From: Turbatrix aceti
Lineage: Eukaryota; Nematoda; Chromadorea; Rhabditida; Panagrolaimidae
Direction: 5' to 3'
Assembly: GCA_963969345.1 (NCBI GenBank)
Contig: OZ017768.1
Location: forward strand, 10,456,193-10,520,192
Length of the DNA: 64,000 nt
Shown here: positions 24,701 to 37,200 of the stretch, in pieces
Numbering within the stretch: the stretch's first letter is position 1
Layout: every line of letters begins with the position of its first letter
Notes under the pieces: generated by a model
What the model saw: only the letters and a program-made list of their open reading frames with translations
Database searches by the model: none
What the model was told of the DNA's origin: nothing
Made by a program: the position numbers and the translations under genes

Positions 24701-27700
24701 AGGTGTTTGCGCAAACTGCGGTCGACCTTGGAAGCTGTAAATATTTTGATAGCTTTTAAATTTGAAAATTGGGACAATAGAAAAATGGAATACGTGCGTT
24801 TGCCTACGTTTGATCAACTGTTGCCATTTTTTTGGATTTCGAATTTTATTCTATTTTTTTTGTATCAATATCGTTTTGTACAGTTTCACTTTCAATTTGA
24901 AATACTTTGAAACACAGTATGGATACTGAACGCATGTGTGAAAAAGCCAGAACCGTGGGAGACTGGACGGAAAATGGATAAAAAACAGGTGGGCCGATGT
25001 CGTTTTTGTTTTTTTTCGGTTACCATACCTGTGGGAATTTTGACGTAAAAAAACAAACGTTAAGGAACAGAAGGTGGTCAACCAGTTGTGTATTGTATTA
25101 TAAAGCTATCAACATCAATTTTTGTTTGTACACATTTATCATTTGAACAAAATAAAATGAATAGTAACAAATTCATTTTCCAATTAATTTTTGCAATAGC
25201 AATGATTTATCCAAAAAAAAGTTTGTTTCAAATAGAGCCAGACACTTACTACATTACTCACACACTACTGTCTTCACATTTTAAATTGATTTTAAAGCTT
25301 TACATTTTATAATACCATCAACTTTGTCTAAATTGCACAATGTCGTCATAACGAAATGAAAAGTCAAATAGTGATACTGACGTCTATGTACCAAAGTATT
25401 TGTAATCAGATCAAAGTGTTGACCGCGAAAGACGTAAAAAAAGAGAGAAAAAAGTTTAGCGTGGTTCAGCAGACTGATTTTTTTATTTGCTTAAAGACGA
25501 ATTTATAAATATGTAAATACCCTAATGACAAAATTTGAAGTGATATTTACAACAAATTGTAACATAATAAAAAAATTAAAGTGGAGTTCTAACTAAGCGC
25601 AGTGTACAGAAAATGTGTCATCAACCATCCACCCAGGTTGAACCCCATGCTATATACGTGTACTTCGTCAATAGAACACTTGAATACTCACTTTTACTCT
25701 TCATTTTGCGACGTGCAATGTCTAAAAACCGCATGTCCGATAATTCAGACAACTTGTAAAATCTATTTTTGTGTTTTTTTTCAATTTCTCATTCACACAC
25801 TCAGTCAGTTCGCACCCGCGCATCTCACCTGGGCAGGTGCACCTGAGCTGAATTAGACGGGTGTGTTTTTCCGTTTAGTCATCCCTCCTCCTTCCCTCTC
25901 TTTTTCTTTGTCAAGAAGTGTACATTTTGCCAAACGAGACGAAAAACAAGACAAGACGCTTGCTTCCTCAAACACATGACCAGGTAGATGAGGAATAGTT
26001 GCGCAGAGAAAAGTGGGATGAACAATAGCAATGTACTGTACTTTGACTGATTAGCAGTTTGGCGAAGAACTCACTTTTTTCTCCTCCTCCTCTCACGCGT
26101 ACATTCAAAAAAATTAAAAAAGTCAAAAAGTTCATCGCTACCTGGCGGCCTATCTACCTGATTGTGTTTTGTCAATAAGTAAGCGGTACACGGTTATTAC
26201 GCAAAAAAAAATTTTGAAGTGGAATTATAATTGCAGGAGTCAAATTCAAGTGGGGTTTTGCGTGGGGAACAGTACTCAGTGGAAGATAAGGATAGCTGAC
26301 CCTCCTGACTTGTGTTAGTTCACGTGTATCAACTGTACCTGAGTTTAAAGAAAATTTATTTTTGCAAAATGCTTATGACAAATTTTCCAATGATTCAAAC
26401 ATAAAAAATAATTTTTTGTGTTTAAAAGCCCCAAAAAAATTTGTAACATTACAAATTCTAACAGTTTCCATAGCGCACATCAATTTTTTTATCAATCTAA
26501 AATTCAATAATATTTTTAAGTATTTTACTTAAACAAATAGTACGTAGCATTAATCTCACACCAGGAAAAACAAAAACAACCGTCAGCAAAAAAATCGACC
26601 CCTACTACAAAGGGCGTGTGACCTGTGCGAGCACCGACCGACCTATTAGGAATCGCCGGAAGCAGACATTCCCAGGAATCTCATCTTCTGACTGGAAGTC
26701 ATTACATACTTATCGAGCAGCCTGCAAGCCTGTGATGACGACTTGACTCCTGAGACAAACTGCAAAGGAAGAAGGGATGACTCAATTTGAGGATTTTTAA
26801 TCTGAACTAAAATAGATAGCAAAAATAGAAATGAAATCCATTTTTATCTACTACAATTTAAACCACAAATACATAAATAGACAAAATTGCACAAAAAATT
26901 TTGGAATTCATTTCTTGGGCGTTTTCGGGAAATTTCGAAGAAACTAAAATACTTGTCAGTTTTGATTAATTTTTACGATTTTCATTTGAAATTAATTAAA
27001 AACCCAAAACATTTTTTAAAGATGCTAAAATTCAACGTTTTTTGGTTTACAAAATATTTTTTTTCCAAAAAAATTTAACCAATGACACGACAGCCACAAG
27101 GTATACATGTCAGACAGAAAAACTGTACAGAAAAAAAAGTTAACAGTGTAGAAAAAAAGTTAATTGGTGAGTCAACGTCATCTCACACGGATGTATTACC
27201 TCTTGGCAAAAGATTACATTTGTTTCAGGGTGCAGCTTACCGAGAGATTATGGCCAATGACCCGTGATTAAAAGAGTACAGAAACGCACTTCAAAATAAA
27301 GCTACGTGCGTGTGTGATTGTCTTAAGAGGCCGACTGAAGATACATTTTCTACCGTATTTTTTTGAGGTCACGACATAAAAAAACGAATAAACTACATTT
27401 TTTTTACACAAAAAATTAAACGTGAGAAAAAAACTGGAGACATTCTCACGTCACCGTAAAAATGACCCCGGCCCAAAAAAATGAAAAGTGGAAAGTGAAA
27501 GCCGAGAAGCAATTCTAATCTGTTGTTTGGGCCATTCATTTGCTTGCCAGGAAAAACATGCTTTGGTGTACCTGGTCGAATTACACAGACGAAATGAACA
27601 TGTTTTGGCCACTTGATACGACGAAAAAGCCTAAATTGACCCCTAAATTAGGATCCAAGTGGTTTTTAGCACTTTTGAAAACTATGCGTTAACAAAAAAG

Positions 27701-28153
27701 GAAATGCTGATGTCAATGTCAGTTTGCGCACAAATTAGGTACGGGGTAACTGGTCCCAGCAGAAACCAGAAAATTATGAATGTAATGCGTTTTTGGGTAG
27801 GAACAGTCTATTTTTTGTATTTACGGGGCCATTTGTTTGAAAAATATGTTGACTGGAAGATTGTTTGTAATCGGGACCAGATGCAGACGCTTAGAGGGTG
27901 AGCGGGATATGGATCTATAGACATAATAACCAGACTTTCGTTCGTTGACTTTTTTTTCAGCACAGTTTTTTTCAGTTCTAATTTTCAACCTCAAAACACA
28001 AAATCACGCATTGACGCGTAAAAAATAGTTAATCGCGCGGGCAAGTGCATCCATGCTTACCTGCAAGAATTCGTAATTAATAAACCAAAGTATATTTATT
28101 TATCACACTCAAGAATTACGTCATTGGCATCCGTTTGATGAAAAAAAAAAGTT
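18787..28153. other. Long gene-poor interval (9.4 kb)
   Basis: I find no coding exon with convincing protein-like composition and splice sites here. The longest open frame (24554-24910, 118 codons) is AT-driven and has no motif. Simple features are a GA run near 21250-21263 and a G run near 23660. The upstream regulatory DNA of the GPCR should lie within the right-hand flank of its ATG (18.8 kb upward). A GC-richer non-coding stretch at about 26570-26770 stands out from its surroundings but has no assigned role. Confidence 0.5.
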
Positions 28154-29157
28154 TCATAGTCCAAAGGTATTCAACAGCTTGTTGATTTGCACACTGTCGT
28201 CTTCAAGTTGTTTGAATCGAAAATTCGCTACTTCCCGATTTGCAAGAACTGTTTTTCGAAGATCTTCAAGTTCGGGTTCCTTCACTGACCATCGCTGAAA
28301 AAATTAAAAAATTCTAAATTTTGTTAGTTGTAAAAAAATGAAAAACAAGTGCATTGAAATTTTCAATGCACAAATCAATTTATAAAAAATGATCAAATGA
28401 AAGATAACCATTCGAGATCAAAGTAAATAAACCATCATTTTTTTCTTTTTTTTTACTACATGTCTGAAACTGCAGTTAAAATTTCAAAAATGTTTTATGT
28501 GTGCTTGATTAGTCAAAAGAAATACATATGCGTGGAAAAAAGAATGAACTCTGCTATAGGGGGGGGGGGCGCCGAAAAAAAGAGAAAGCAGAAAACAAAA
28601 AAAATATAATTTTAGAAGACAAAAGACAAACGGTTTTTTATGTATTTAAAAAAATCAACTAATTGCTGCCATTTCTAAAATAGAAAATAGGACGTAAAAC
28701 AACCTTTTACGAATATCTGATCAATTAATTTAAATTAAAGCAAAAAACTCGAAATAAATTTTTTAAAACAATTCATTTTTTTGCAAATTTAAAAACTCAC
28801 AGCAGCAGAAACAAAATACACAGATTGATAAAATATGCAGTAAATCTTGCTGAGGATGCCATAAACAGCGGCAATTACAAAAAGCACGCCGGTTGTCAGC
28901 GTAAAAGTTGCAATGTAGCAGAAGAGTAGAATTGCCAGAGTCAGGGGCAGAAAACAAGTGTCTTCGAAAAAACACTTGGAAATATCACTTTGCGTGTACG
29001 TCCAAATTGATGGCGTGTCGGGAACAATTGAAATCGACGGCACCGTAGTTGTGGCAGGTGTTGGAGGGTAGTGGACTGTGTTCCAAAAATACTGATCAAA
29101 AGAAGGGCGCATCGTTGGCTGGAGGTAGTACGGCATGTTGTTCCACGCGTAAGCCAT
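28154..29157 (-). CDS. Small membrane protein of unknown family (member 1 of a three-gene cluster)
   Basis: Minus-strand exons 29157-28801 and 28294-28154 give 165 aa, in phase 0 at the junction. Residues 1-60 are rich in Pro, Tyr, Thr and Trp (MPYYLQPTMRPSFDQYFW). About 70-115 is one long hydrophobic stretch (FLPLTLAILLFCYIATFTL onward), long enough for two close-packed helices or a hairpin. The second exon encodes a 46-residue charged tail (KEPELEDLRKTVLANREV) that looks helical or coiled. A consensus actttcag acceptor ends 2 nt before the ATG. No signal peptide, catalytic motif or known domain is visible. Layout resembles the genes at 29453 and 30668. I do not recognise the family. Confidence 0.7.
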
Positions 29158-29452
29158 GGCTGAAAGTTTTTTGAAAGTGGAACAATTCAAATACATGATT
29201 GTGCTCGGCGAAAATTTAAAATTTGTAACAATATATCATTCAGTGCCAGTAAATTTTGAAAAAAATAGATAAGTAGGTGGGAATCAAAACCATTTTTCAC
29301 GAGCAAGTTCAGCTAAATTTCTTTAATTTACTTAAAATAGCAGGTCATTGAAATATTCAGTTTAAAATCAAAACAATTTTCGTTGCAAAAAAATGAAGCT
29401 CAACATAATGAAGAATAACCCGTAAGACATCAACAACAATAAATCAGATTTT

Positions 29453-29827
29453 TCAAACTCCAGGCCAATGAACAATGTTGTGAATCCGACGGCTTCGACT
29501 GCTCAGGCCCTCGTACGTTTCCTTCAGGGCCTTTACTTGAACCTTGGAAGACTGCGACCATGAAAGCGCGCGTTCACGAAGATCCATGAGCTCAGATGTA
29601 AGCTCGTCATTTGTTGGCGCTAATTTTGACACGCAGCATGCATCGACGGCGTGGAGAAGAGCGACGACGACAAAGTTTACGAGATTCAAAATGACTCGGA
29701 TGGCTACAGCGAACACGATGAGGGCAAAGAAGGCAACGATGATGGCCACCGCGTAGAAGGCAAGCGAGCAGAAAAGGAGTTCTCTGCATGTTGCAACGTT
29801 TTCGGATATGGTGTTTTCGTTGTCCAT
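29453..29827 (-). CDS. Small membrane protein of unknown family (member 2)
   Basis: A single exon of 124 codons plus stop. A short acidic N-terminus (MDNENTISEN) is followed by a hydrophobic stretch of about 45 residues (LLFCSLAFYAVAIIVAFFAL and on to VVVALLHAV), then Cys-Cys and a charged helical tail with ELMDLRERALSW. The hydrophobic stretch could span the membrane twice. An acceptor (gtttacag) ends 12 nt upstream of the ATG, which supports this start. It lies 295 bp upstream of the 28154-29157 gene on the same strand, so the two could share an operon-like transcript, and it is divergent from the gene at 30668. No homologue recognised. Confidence 0.68.
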   Translation of the reverse strand: MDNENTISENVATCRELLFCSLAFYAVAIIVAFFALIVFAVAIRVILNLVNFVVVALLHAVDACCVSKLAPTNDELTSELMDLRERALSWSQSSKVQVKALKETYEGLSSRSRRIHNIVHWPGV

Positions 29828-30667
29828 TAAACAGAAGTCCTGTAAACAAAAGTTTTAAAATCTTAAATTTACTAAAACTATTTTTGCATTAGGTCAATGC
29901 AAGCAATATTTGAATTGACAGTTTAAAAAATGTAAAACAAAAAAATGAATTTAATTAAACGAATAATAATGCAAAGTTTTCAATTAAAAATAAAGTTAAA
30001 AAGGTTCAAGAAATCTATAATTTCTGTGGTGGTCAGTTAGGGGGGTAACGGTCGCGGCGACTAACTCGCTCAGGCCAACTAAAAATTGTTGTTGGTTGTT
30101 GGCAGCCGTCGTCGCGCACCTCTTCTACTTTCCCGGCAGCTTATAAATATGTATACAACCAAAGATTGTGCGTGCGTGCGTGTATTCGCTATGTTTGTTG
30201 TACAGGTGAAGTGACCTACCAGACCGACTGGTCAAGCCACCCGCCGTCGAGACTGACCAGTCAGCCGGGCTGGCGGGATTGTTGTCGGCTTTGCGCCAAG
30301 AAAGGTAGTGGTGCCCGTTCTCAAAGCAAAGCAACACACAACACAATACAGGTAAGTAAGTGGACATTGACCATCATCGGCAAGCAAGCAAGCACCGACC
30401 ACCCACGCGAGAGGGAAAAAGGAGTGGGCCGCGCTGGCAGCAAACCAACAACGGACCTGGGCACGATGACAATTCTGCCGGTCTGCGCGAACGAGGTGGG
30501 TGGTCAGCCAGATGGGTGGCCAATACAAGTGGTCAAAGGGGGTGTTTCATATTGATTTTATTCTTGTGTTACCTTTTTTTTCGCAAAAGTTTTGTTATCA
30601 ATTTACACCTTTTTTTTGCTCCAACAATTTTTTTACAAAGCATTTTTTTTAATTTAAAATCTGCAGC
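29828..30667. promoter_or_regulatory. Divergent intergenic interval between two small membrane-protein genes
   Basis: This 840-bp spacer separates a minus-strand from a plus-strand gene, so it should carry both promoters. The part at 30030-30560 is clearly GC-richer than its surroundings and contains repeated and inverted ggtcag/ctgacc-type words (for example gaccgactggtc and ctgaccagtcag near 30221-30266). A plus-strand frame of 129 codons (30166-30555) lies here, but its low-complexity composition and missing splice context argue against coding. No TATA box assigned. Confidence 0.4.
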
Positions 30668-31199
30668 ATGGAGTCCTGTCTTGTCACAGACTGTGGCACG
30701 GTCTTCCGATGGCTACGTTTTTACATCTTCTACGTCATCTCATTCCTACTCGTCGTCTTTATTCCCGTCGCCGTCTGGAATGCCATGGCAAAAGCTTCGT
30801 TCATTTTTTACCGAATCTGGAGTGCCGTCAATGAACGCAATGACTCATTTCAACCAACTTTTGCAAATGTTCGTTTTTTTTTCATAAGAATTTTTTGCAT
30901 GTTTATTTTTTTAGGCAAGAAAGCTGGCAAAAATAACGTGGTCTGAACTCTGCTACGCACAGCGACGAATCGAGCGCTCTCGACACGAACTGTCCATGGA
31001 TCTTTCGGCAGTTGAGGGCATTCGTCGGCAAATTAACGATGACATTCGAAAACTTCCACCAATGGATCAGAGAAAATCAGTATTTTTTGTCGAACCAAAT
31101 CGTCGATACAAATCGTCGTCGTCGTCCGCTTCGTCGCCATCGACGGCGGCTAGCGTAGACACTGCACCAACCAGTTTTGCTCGATCTACTCCTTGTTAA
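30668..31199 (+). CDS. Small membrane protein of unknown family (member 3)
   Basis: Exons 30668-30868 and 30915-31199 give 161 aa, with a 46-bp intron in phase 0. A short N-terminus with two Cys (MESCLVTDCG) leads into a 30-35-residue hydrophobic segment (FYIFYVISFLLVVFIPVAVW). Exon 2 encodes a basic and acidic helical region (RRIERSRHELSMDLSAVEG...RRQINDDIRKLPP) and a Ser-rich tail. A tctgcag acceptor ends 1 nt before the ATG. A frame-shifted reading through the intron would stop early, so splicing is required. Layout matches members 1 and 2: N-terminal hydrophobic block, then a charged helix. Function unknown; by analogy only, such proteins often shape or tether membranes. Confidence 0.72.
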
Positions 31200-32342
31200 T
31201 AATAACAGTTTTGACGAAAAGTAAATTTGTTGTCTGAAATTTGTATTTATGTATGCATTATAAATAAGTTTGTGCAAAAGTTTTGGAATATAAAAGCTTT
31301 TCCTTTCTGAATATAACATATGACATTTTACAAATCCTGCAAAAAACCTCTATTTTTGCTTCCGGAATTGATTGTGATATTTATAAAAAAACCAAAAAAA
31401 GTATAAGTGAAACATCTTTATTTTTTTTGTTTTAATTTTTTTAATTTTGACATCAATTATCACAAGACACAGTTATTATATTTACTTTTATTTTATTTTT
31501 TGTCCCTGGTTTACTTCTGCCACATCTTCTTTACTGTTTTTCAAACAGCCACAGCGTGTCATTTGTGAGTCTCTTTGTGAGCAAAAAAAACACCTGAGCT
31601 ATGGCATTTTATAGCAAAACGATTAACATGGATGTTTGTTCCTTTTTTATTCTGTTCTGTCTTTATTCGCACATCTTATTGACGCGAAAACATCCTTTCA
31701 ACATGTAGAGCGTATGGATAATCCAAAAAAACGAGAATAAATCATAGTTTTTTCAAAACAGTTGATGTAAGAATGCAACACATCAAAAAGAGCGTATCTT
31801 TAGAAATATTGTGTATAATCGAAATTGTGTCTTATTTTTTAGGCTACCCAAACATGACTGCAGTTTAATTTAAAAATATTATATAAAAATTTTTACAAAT
31901 TCAATAATTCTGTCTACAGTTTTTGTGCAATCTTTGTTATCCTTGAGATATTTTTGAAGAAAAATGCACAATTTGAGCGTCATTTTGTTCCAAATATAAA
32001 AAAAATTAAAAAATTGTGCAAACAAATACATAAAAAAATGTTCGAAAAGAAATGCACGTAAACTCGTAAATGTGTCAAAGCTGGGAAAGGGAAATGTCGA
32101 TTGAAGTTGGATACGTTTAACATAAATGTCAACGAAACTGTAGCCGTTTATTTTTTTACAATTATGTTTATTGGTTGCAAGGTTTATAAGTATAACATTT
32201 TTTGTGCGGGCCTTTGCATACATAAAAAATTTAAGGTTGCGTTTTGTCTTGAAAAATTTTATTTTTGGAAAACAATATTTAGTATGTATAAGAACGGATT
32301 TTTGACAATCATTTTGTTTGCTCTAACATCATTCAAAAAAAC

Positions 32343-32344
<2 letters not shown>

Positions 32345-32374
<30 letters not shown>

Positions 32375-32376
32375 GG
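32345..32376. repeat. (ATTT)n microsatellite
   Basis: About seven to eight uninterrupted repeats of attt run from 32345 to 32376 in non-coding DNA. Confidence 0.9.
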
Positions 32377-33585
32377 CTGATACAATCCACAAGAAAAAAA
32401 TTTCCCTTTTTTAAAACTCTTATAAAAATGTTCATTTTTGTAAATCCCATCGCAATTGGAGCATCAGATTTTTTACAAGTATCCGTTTACATTCTCTCTT
32501 GACACAGACATTACGGCGTTATTTGCCACAACAAGTTTCTGCTAGCTACCATGTAGGGGGCTGCATACGTGTAACTTCTCTGGAATTTGATTCGTTAGTT
32601 ATATGAGAATGTGTACATTTTTTATGATCTCTCGTATGTCCGGTTTCATGTCATCGAGATTAACTGTTAATTGCAACGATTTTTGATGCTTTTTTGTCGT
32701 TTTTTATTGATATATATTATCGCAAAACACTTTTTTTTGCAATTTGATATTATTGACATCATTTTTGTGTTTATTTTCTGTTGCTGTCGACATTGAACAT
32801 CTTTTTAATGATAAAAAAAAGAATTTGTTCTCAGTTTATTAAGCAAAGCACAATAAATAAATTTAGCAAACGTTTATTTTTCTCATTTAGGTTTTTTTTC
32901 TTTTTTACCTTCCAAAATCAAAAATTTGCCCTCTTCCCTAACTCATGTTTCCCAACTTGTTTTGCCTTTCTGCTGTCCGACAATTACATTCTCTCCAGTG
33001 AAACATCAGTGCAAACAAAAACAAAAAAAAAAGATGAACTACTTACTAAGTAAGTAAAGTTTAGCGAGCTATAAAATTGCCAACTTAACGTACCCGAGTA
33101 CACGCGCAGATGCAGATGCCATCGCCACGCGTCTATGGTCACGCCGCTCCCTTATTACTCACCATGAGGGTTGTGGGAGTCAATTGGCATCGCTAACCCT
33201 AACCCAATTCCCACCACTTACTCGGCGCGTATGAGTTCTAAACAAATTTGTTTCAAATTGAATAAGTTTTTTTTCCTGCTCGTATTTTTACCACTTTTGC
33301 GGCCGCTATTTACTCGCATCGCCGGTTGATGGCCATGATACGTATACATGTACGTATTTGTACTGGACAGACAAATACTTTTTTAGAAGATACGCCCCCT
33401 ATGTTGCCAGTTCTGAGTCGCTTGTGTTATTCCAATACTTTTTTTTGTCCACATCGCAACTTTTTTTTTGACCAATGATTTTTTTGTGACTTTGAAATTC
33501 TTCAATTTGGCTTCGCTCAACAATTTTGCAGACTACGGTATTGCAGTAAATATGACATTTTTTTAAACAACATCATTTTTATAAA

Positions 33586-34233
33586 TAGGGAACTCGATCC
33601 CCCATAGATGGTTAGGTTCCCCCCTATGCAAAAAGAAACTATGTGCATACTTGTTTTTTTGCTCAATGATGTGCGTCCTCAAACGCGCGCGATTTCCAGC
33701 CTTTTGAGCATCGCTATGTCTGTTTTCCCGCTTTTTGTGCATCGCTTTGCGAGTTTCGGCGTTTTATCTTTGATTCAATTCGTGCCTGAAGGTAAGCTGA
33801 TTATGTTTGTTTTGTTAGTTGTTCGTTTATCGTAATTGCTTGCAAGTAATTGTCAAGATAAAATTTGGGGACAAAACTGGATATTTTTGAACACGGGTTT
33901 TAACCTTATTTTCGGTTTTTTTAAGTTCTTCATAATGACCTTTGCGTGGGGAACTTTAACTGACATACTTTAAGTTCCCCTCTGGTTCTTACTCTAAGTG
34001 AGCCTAAATATTAGTGGTGAGCTTAATCGCACAAACTTTTAGTTCCCCCCTTAACGAGGGGGACTAAACGTTGTGCATCGGGAGCTGGGGAACTTAACGT
34101 GTGCGTATTGAGGTCCCCTCCAAGGAGAAATTTGCAATCTGAATTCCCCACATCACATTTTTTGTCATTGTGGGGAACTCGGGGGGGGGGGGAACTTTGT
34201 GGGGAACCAAAGTTATGTGGGGAACTTAACGTT
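33586..34233. repeat. Cluster of ggggaactt / aagttcccc motifs
   Basis: Roughly ten copies of a G-run followed by aactt, or its complement, occur in 650 bp. The longest shared word is ggggaacttaacgt, near 34094 and 34221, and a G run of 12 lies near 34181. Spacing is irregular and both orientations occur, so this is not a simple tandem array. No terminal inverted repeat or target duplication was found at the edges. Confidence 0.6.
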
Positions 34234-37200
34234 AATATCGCCAATGATTTTTTTTAAACAATGATAACGTAGTAAAACCAGTTATCCCCAATTTGAGTTT
34301 GACATTTTTATTTATTTATTTAACCATTACTCAGTGGTTAGTTAAAACTGTTCAAAATTGTTCCATTTTTCCTTGTTTGATGAGTTTGGAGTTTGGTCGC
34401 TGTTCAATATAGTAAAACAAAAACTAATTTTTTATTTTAAAAACAAAAAAACAACGGTGTTTTTTGGTGTATATGAGAACCATACAGCCAGTTTTTTTTA
34501 ATTTTAATGTTTTAAACGTTCTACCACAATTTTTTGTATAACATCAAAAATTTTCTTAAGAATATCAGTTTTGTAATAACAAATAAAAAATTGTTTTTAT
34601 GTATTTACAGTTTGCTGACCTATTGTATACAACAGTTTAAAGTCAGAGAACTAAATAGTAGATATTTACATCAAGAGAAGAATGATTTTTGTAAACTTGG
34701 CTTTTGGCTAAAAGGCAAAAACCAAGTTTTTTTTAAGTTAAAGAAATTTAATTTGTTTACGCTTATTAGTCGCTACTCAGCTTTAAATTCAATTTTGTCA
34801 TTTCTTTGTGTTTGATTTTAGTATTTGTCCCTGAAATTCAATAATTCAATTTACAGAAACGTGTTTCATTTCACAGGGAAGTAAAATGTTTGGTATTTTA
34901 TTAAGTGTAATTATTAGTTATATTATAATAATATTTCAATGTCGTTTAAGCGCTTTGACCAGTTTAATTCCCACAAACTTTTCCGTTGTCTGTGAATAGC
35001 AACCAAAAAAGTACATAAAACAAAATTTTCGTTCACACATCCATCTCATTTGCGACAACACATCTGTACGCCTTCCGAGACGAGACCACCGGACCACCGC
35101 GACTTCCTAAACGCATCATTTTTGTGGCTAGTTTTATTTTTCATCCGAGCGTGAGAGTGTAAGTGCCATGTGTTCTCTCTCATGGTCTGGTCGCTGTTAA
35201 TAGATAGTGTACGTTGTTTGCATGTGATGTCCTCTGATGGCAAAAAAGGTGTCTGTTCGTGGGTTTTTTTTGCGCACGAGCGCTTCACGGGTGTGAAAAA
35301 TGAAGGGATGAGGTGTAAAAAGCGCGAGAAGTGTGAGAAGATGCTGAAAAGAATTGCAGTGTATTTCTTGTGATTAGTAATCTTTTATGGCTTTTTTCAG
35401 GACATTGATGAAAAAATAGTAAAAAATAAATTATTGTCTGGAAATACAATAATTTTTTTTCAAATTTTAAATTATAACAAAACAATTTTGTCTGAACATT
35501 TTTTTAAATAATATTTCACGTTTCATGCCTTGTTGTAGCGTTGAACATCGATCATCGTCTGAACTATTTTTAAAGGCAAGCAAGGAAAGAACTTTTAAGT
35601 TTCATTAAAATGAGCCGTCTAATTCTGCACTGGTGATAAAACTTTGTGTTTTAGGTTAAACTTTCTGACTTTGATCAATCGTAACTTTTTTAGTTTTCAA
35701 ACCAAACTTGATTATCAAAAAAAATATGCAAATTGCGAATGGCGTTAAAAAAAATAAACATGTCACAGTTTTTCAAATCATTAATGATCTTTCATAGGGG
35801 TGATTCCTATGAATTGAACAGTAAAAATTAGTCGTCAACATGGCATTCAGTATACATAATACAAAAACAAAAAGCGACAAAAAAGCACAAAACGTAGTTC
35901 AGTTTTTGATTTTGAAACTATTTTTTTAGGTTGACATTTTTTTTTACGTTTTTTTTCGTTTTTAGAAAAAAATGATGAAAAACGTTTTTCCAAAAAAACC
36001 CGTTTAATAAACAATTTAAAAGACTTGCAAAATCAGTTTTAAAAGTTTTTAATAAAAAGTTTTTTTTCCTATGCTTCTGGTTTTTGCCGTCAGCTTGAGG
36101 ATATTTTTTATTGTGTTCTCGTTGTGTACCATTATTTTATTTCATAAAACAAACAGCCTCAAAACATTAACCACATTTTTACAACACATCACAACTTTGT
36201 ACAGCTGTCTAAGAATTTCTAGATTTCATAAAAAATATATTTTCTGATAAATAATAAAATACTTTTTCATGACGCGTGATCGAAAGCAACACATATGTAA
36301 AAACACACGTAAATCATCCTTTACCAGGAATTGATTTATTTATTCAAACTTTGTTGTTCTTCTTTTTCTCAATGACCATGCGCGCATGAACATTCATTCG
36401 TGCCGTCGTAGTCGTCTTCATTTGTCTGTTTTGTTTCTCAAAACTTGTAAATACTCGTAGCGTCGCTAAATTGCCAACCAAATTTACAACGCATTTTTTT
36501 CACAACTTTACCTCTTTCGTGTGAACATTCCCTCGGTCTGCAACACTCCCAGTACATCTCTCTCATCTTTTCCCTTCCGTGTTATCACCCTCCGCAACGG
36601 TACTTACACATGTTAGTCCAAAGAGGGGCACTAAAAATCTTTTTTTTTCGTCTAACTAAATACATCAAAGCTTGCCGAACTTATGTATGCCCTGATGATT
36701 TTATTTTTGTCGACAGGTCGGGAAAAGAAAAAAGCACTCATTTGCAAATGGCGTAATATCGCTGAATTTATGTTTACGTTTACCTGGGATAATATTATTT
36801 TGTTTATTTATTTTTATTTATTTATTTCCACAATTATTGTATGTATGATGCGTTTTTTTGCTAGCAATAATTTAGTTGAGTCCAAAAATATGGAATGAGG
36901 TTTAAAATGTTTTTTCTATGATAAAATTAATTTTAAAGAAAAAAAATAAAAACTGGCGATGAATAATTTTTTTCAATCGGAAAGCAGAGTATGGATCAGT
37001 TTTAGACATAATTTTTTTTTTTAATTTTTTAAATTTTAGAAAAGTCAAATACATTGACAGAAAAATATACATTCAAAATCACCATCTGTTTAGATTCTAA
37101 AATTTCAGAGCGCATAAACTTTTACGATCGTTCGTTCTATTAATTTATAGCCTGTTTCTAAAGCATGAGGCCGTTTTTTCTACACGTTTAAAAAAGTGAA

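Noticed and set aside
30166..30555. 129-codon frame in the divergent GC-richer interval
   Set aside because: Low-complexity, with inverted repeats, and it would occupy the promoter space of two genes. More likely non-coding.
32101..32502. 133-codon plus-strand frame in the gene-poor interval
   Set aside because: Phe/Ile/Lys-rich, runs through an ATTT microsatellite, and is within the length expected by chance in AT-rich DNA.
33586..34233. GGGGAACTT cluster as a complete transposon
   Set aside because: No terminal inverted repeat or target duplication could be found at either edge.
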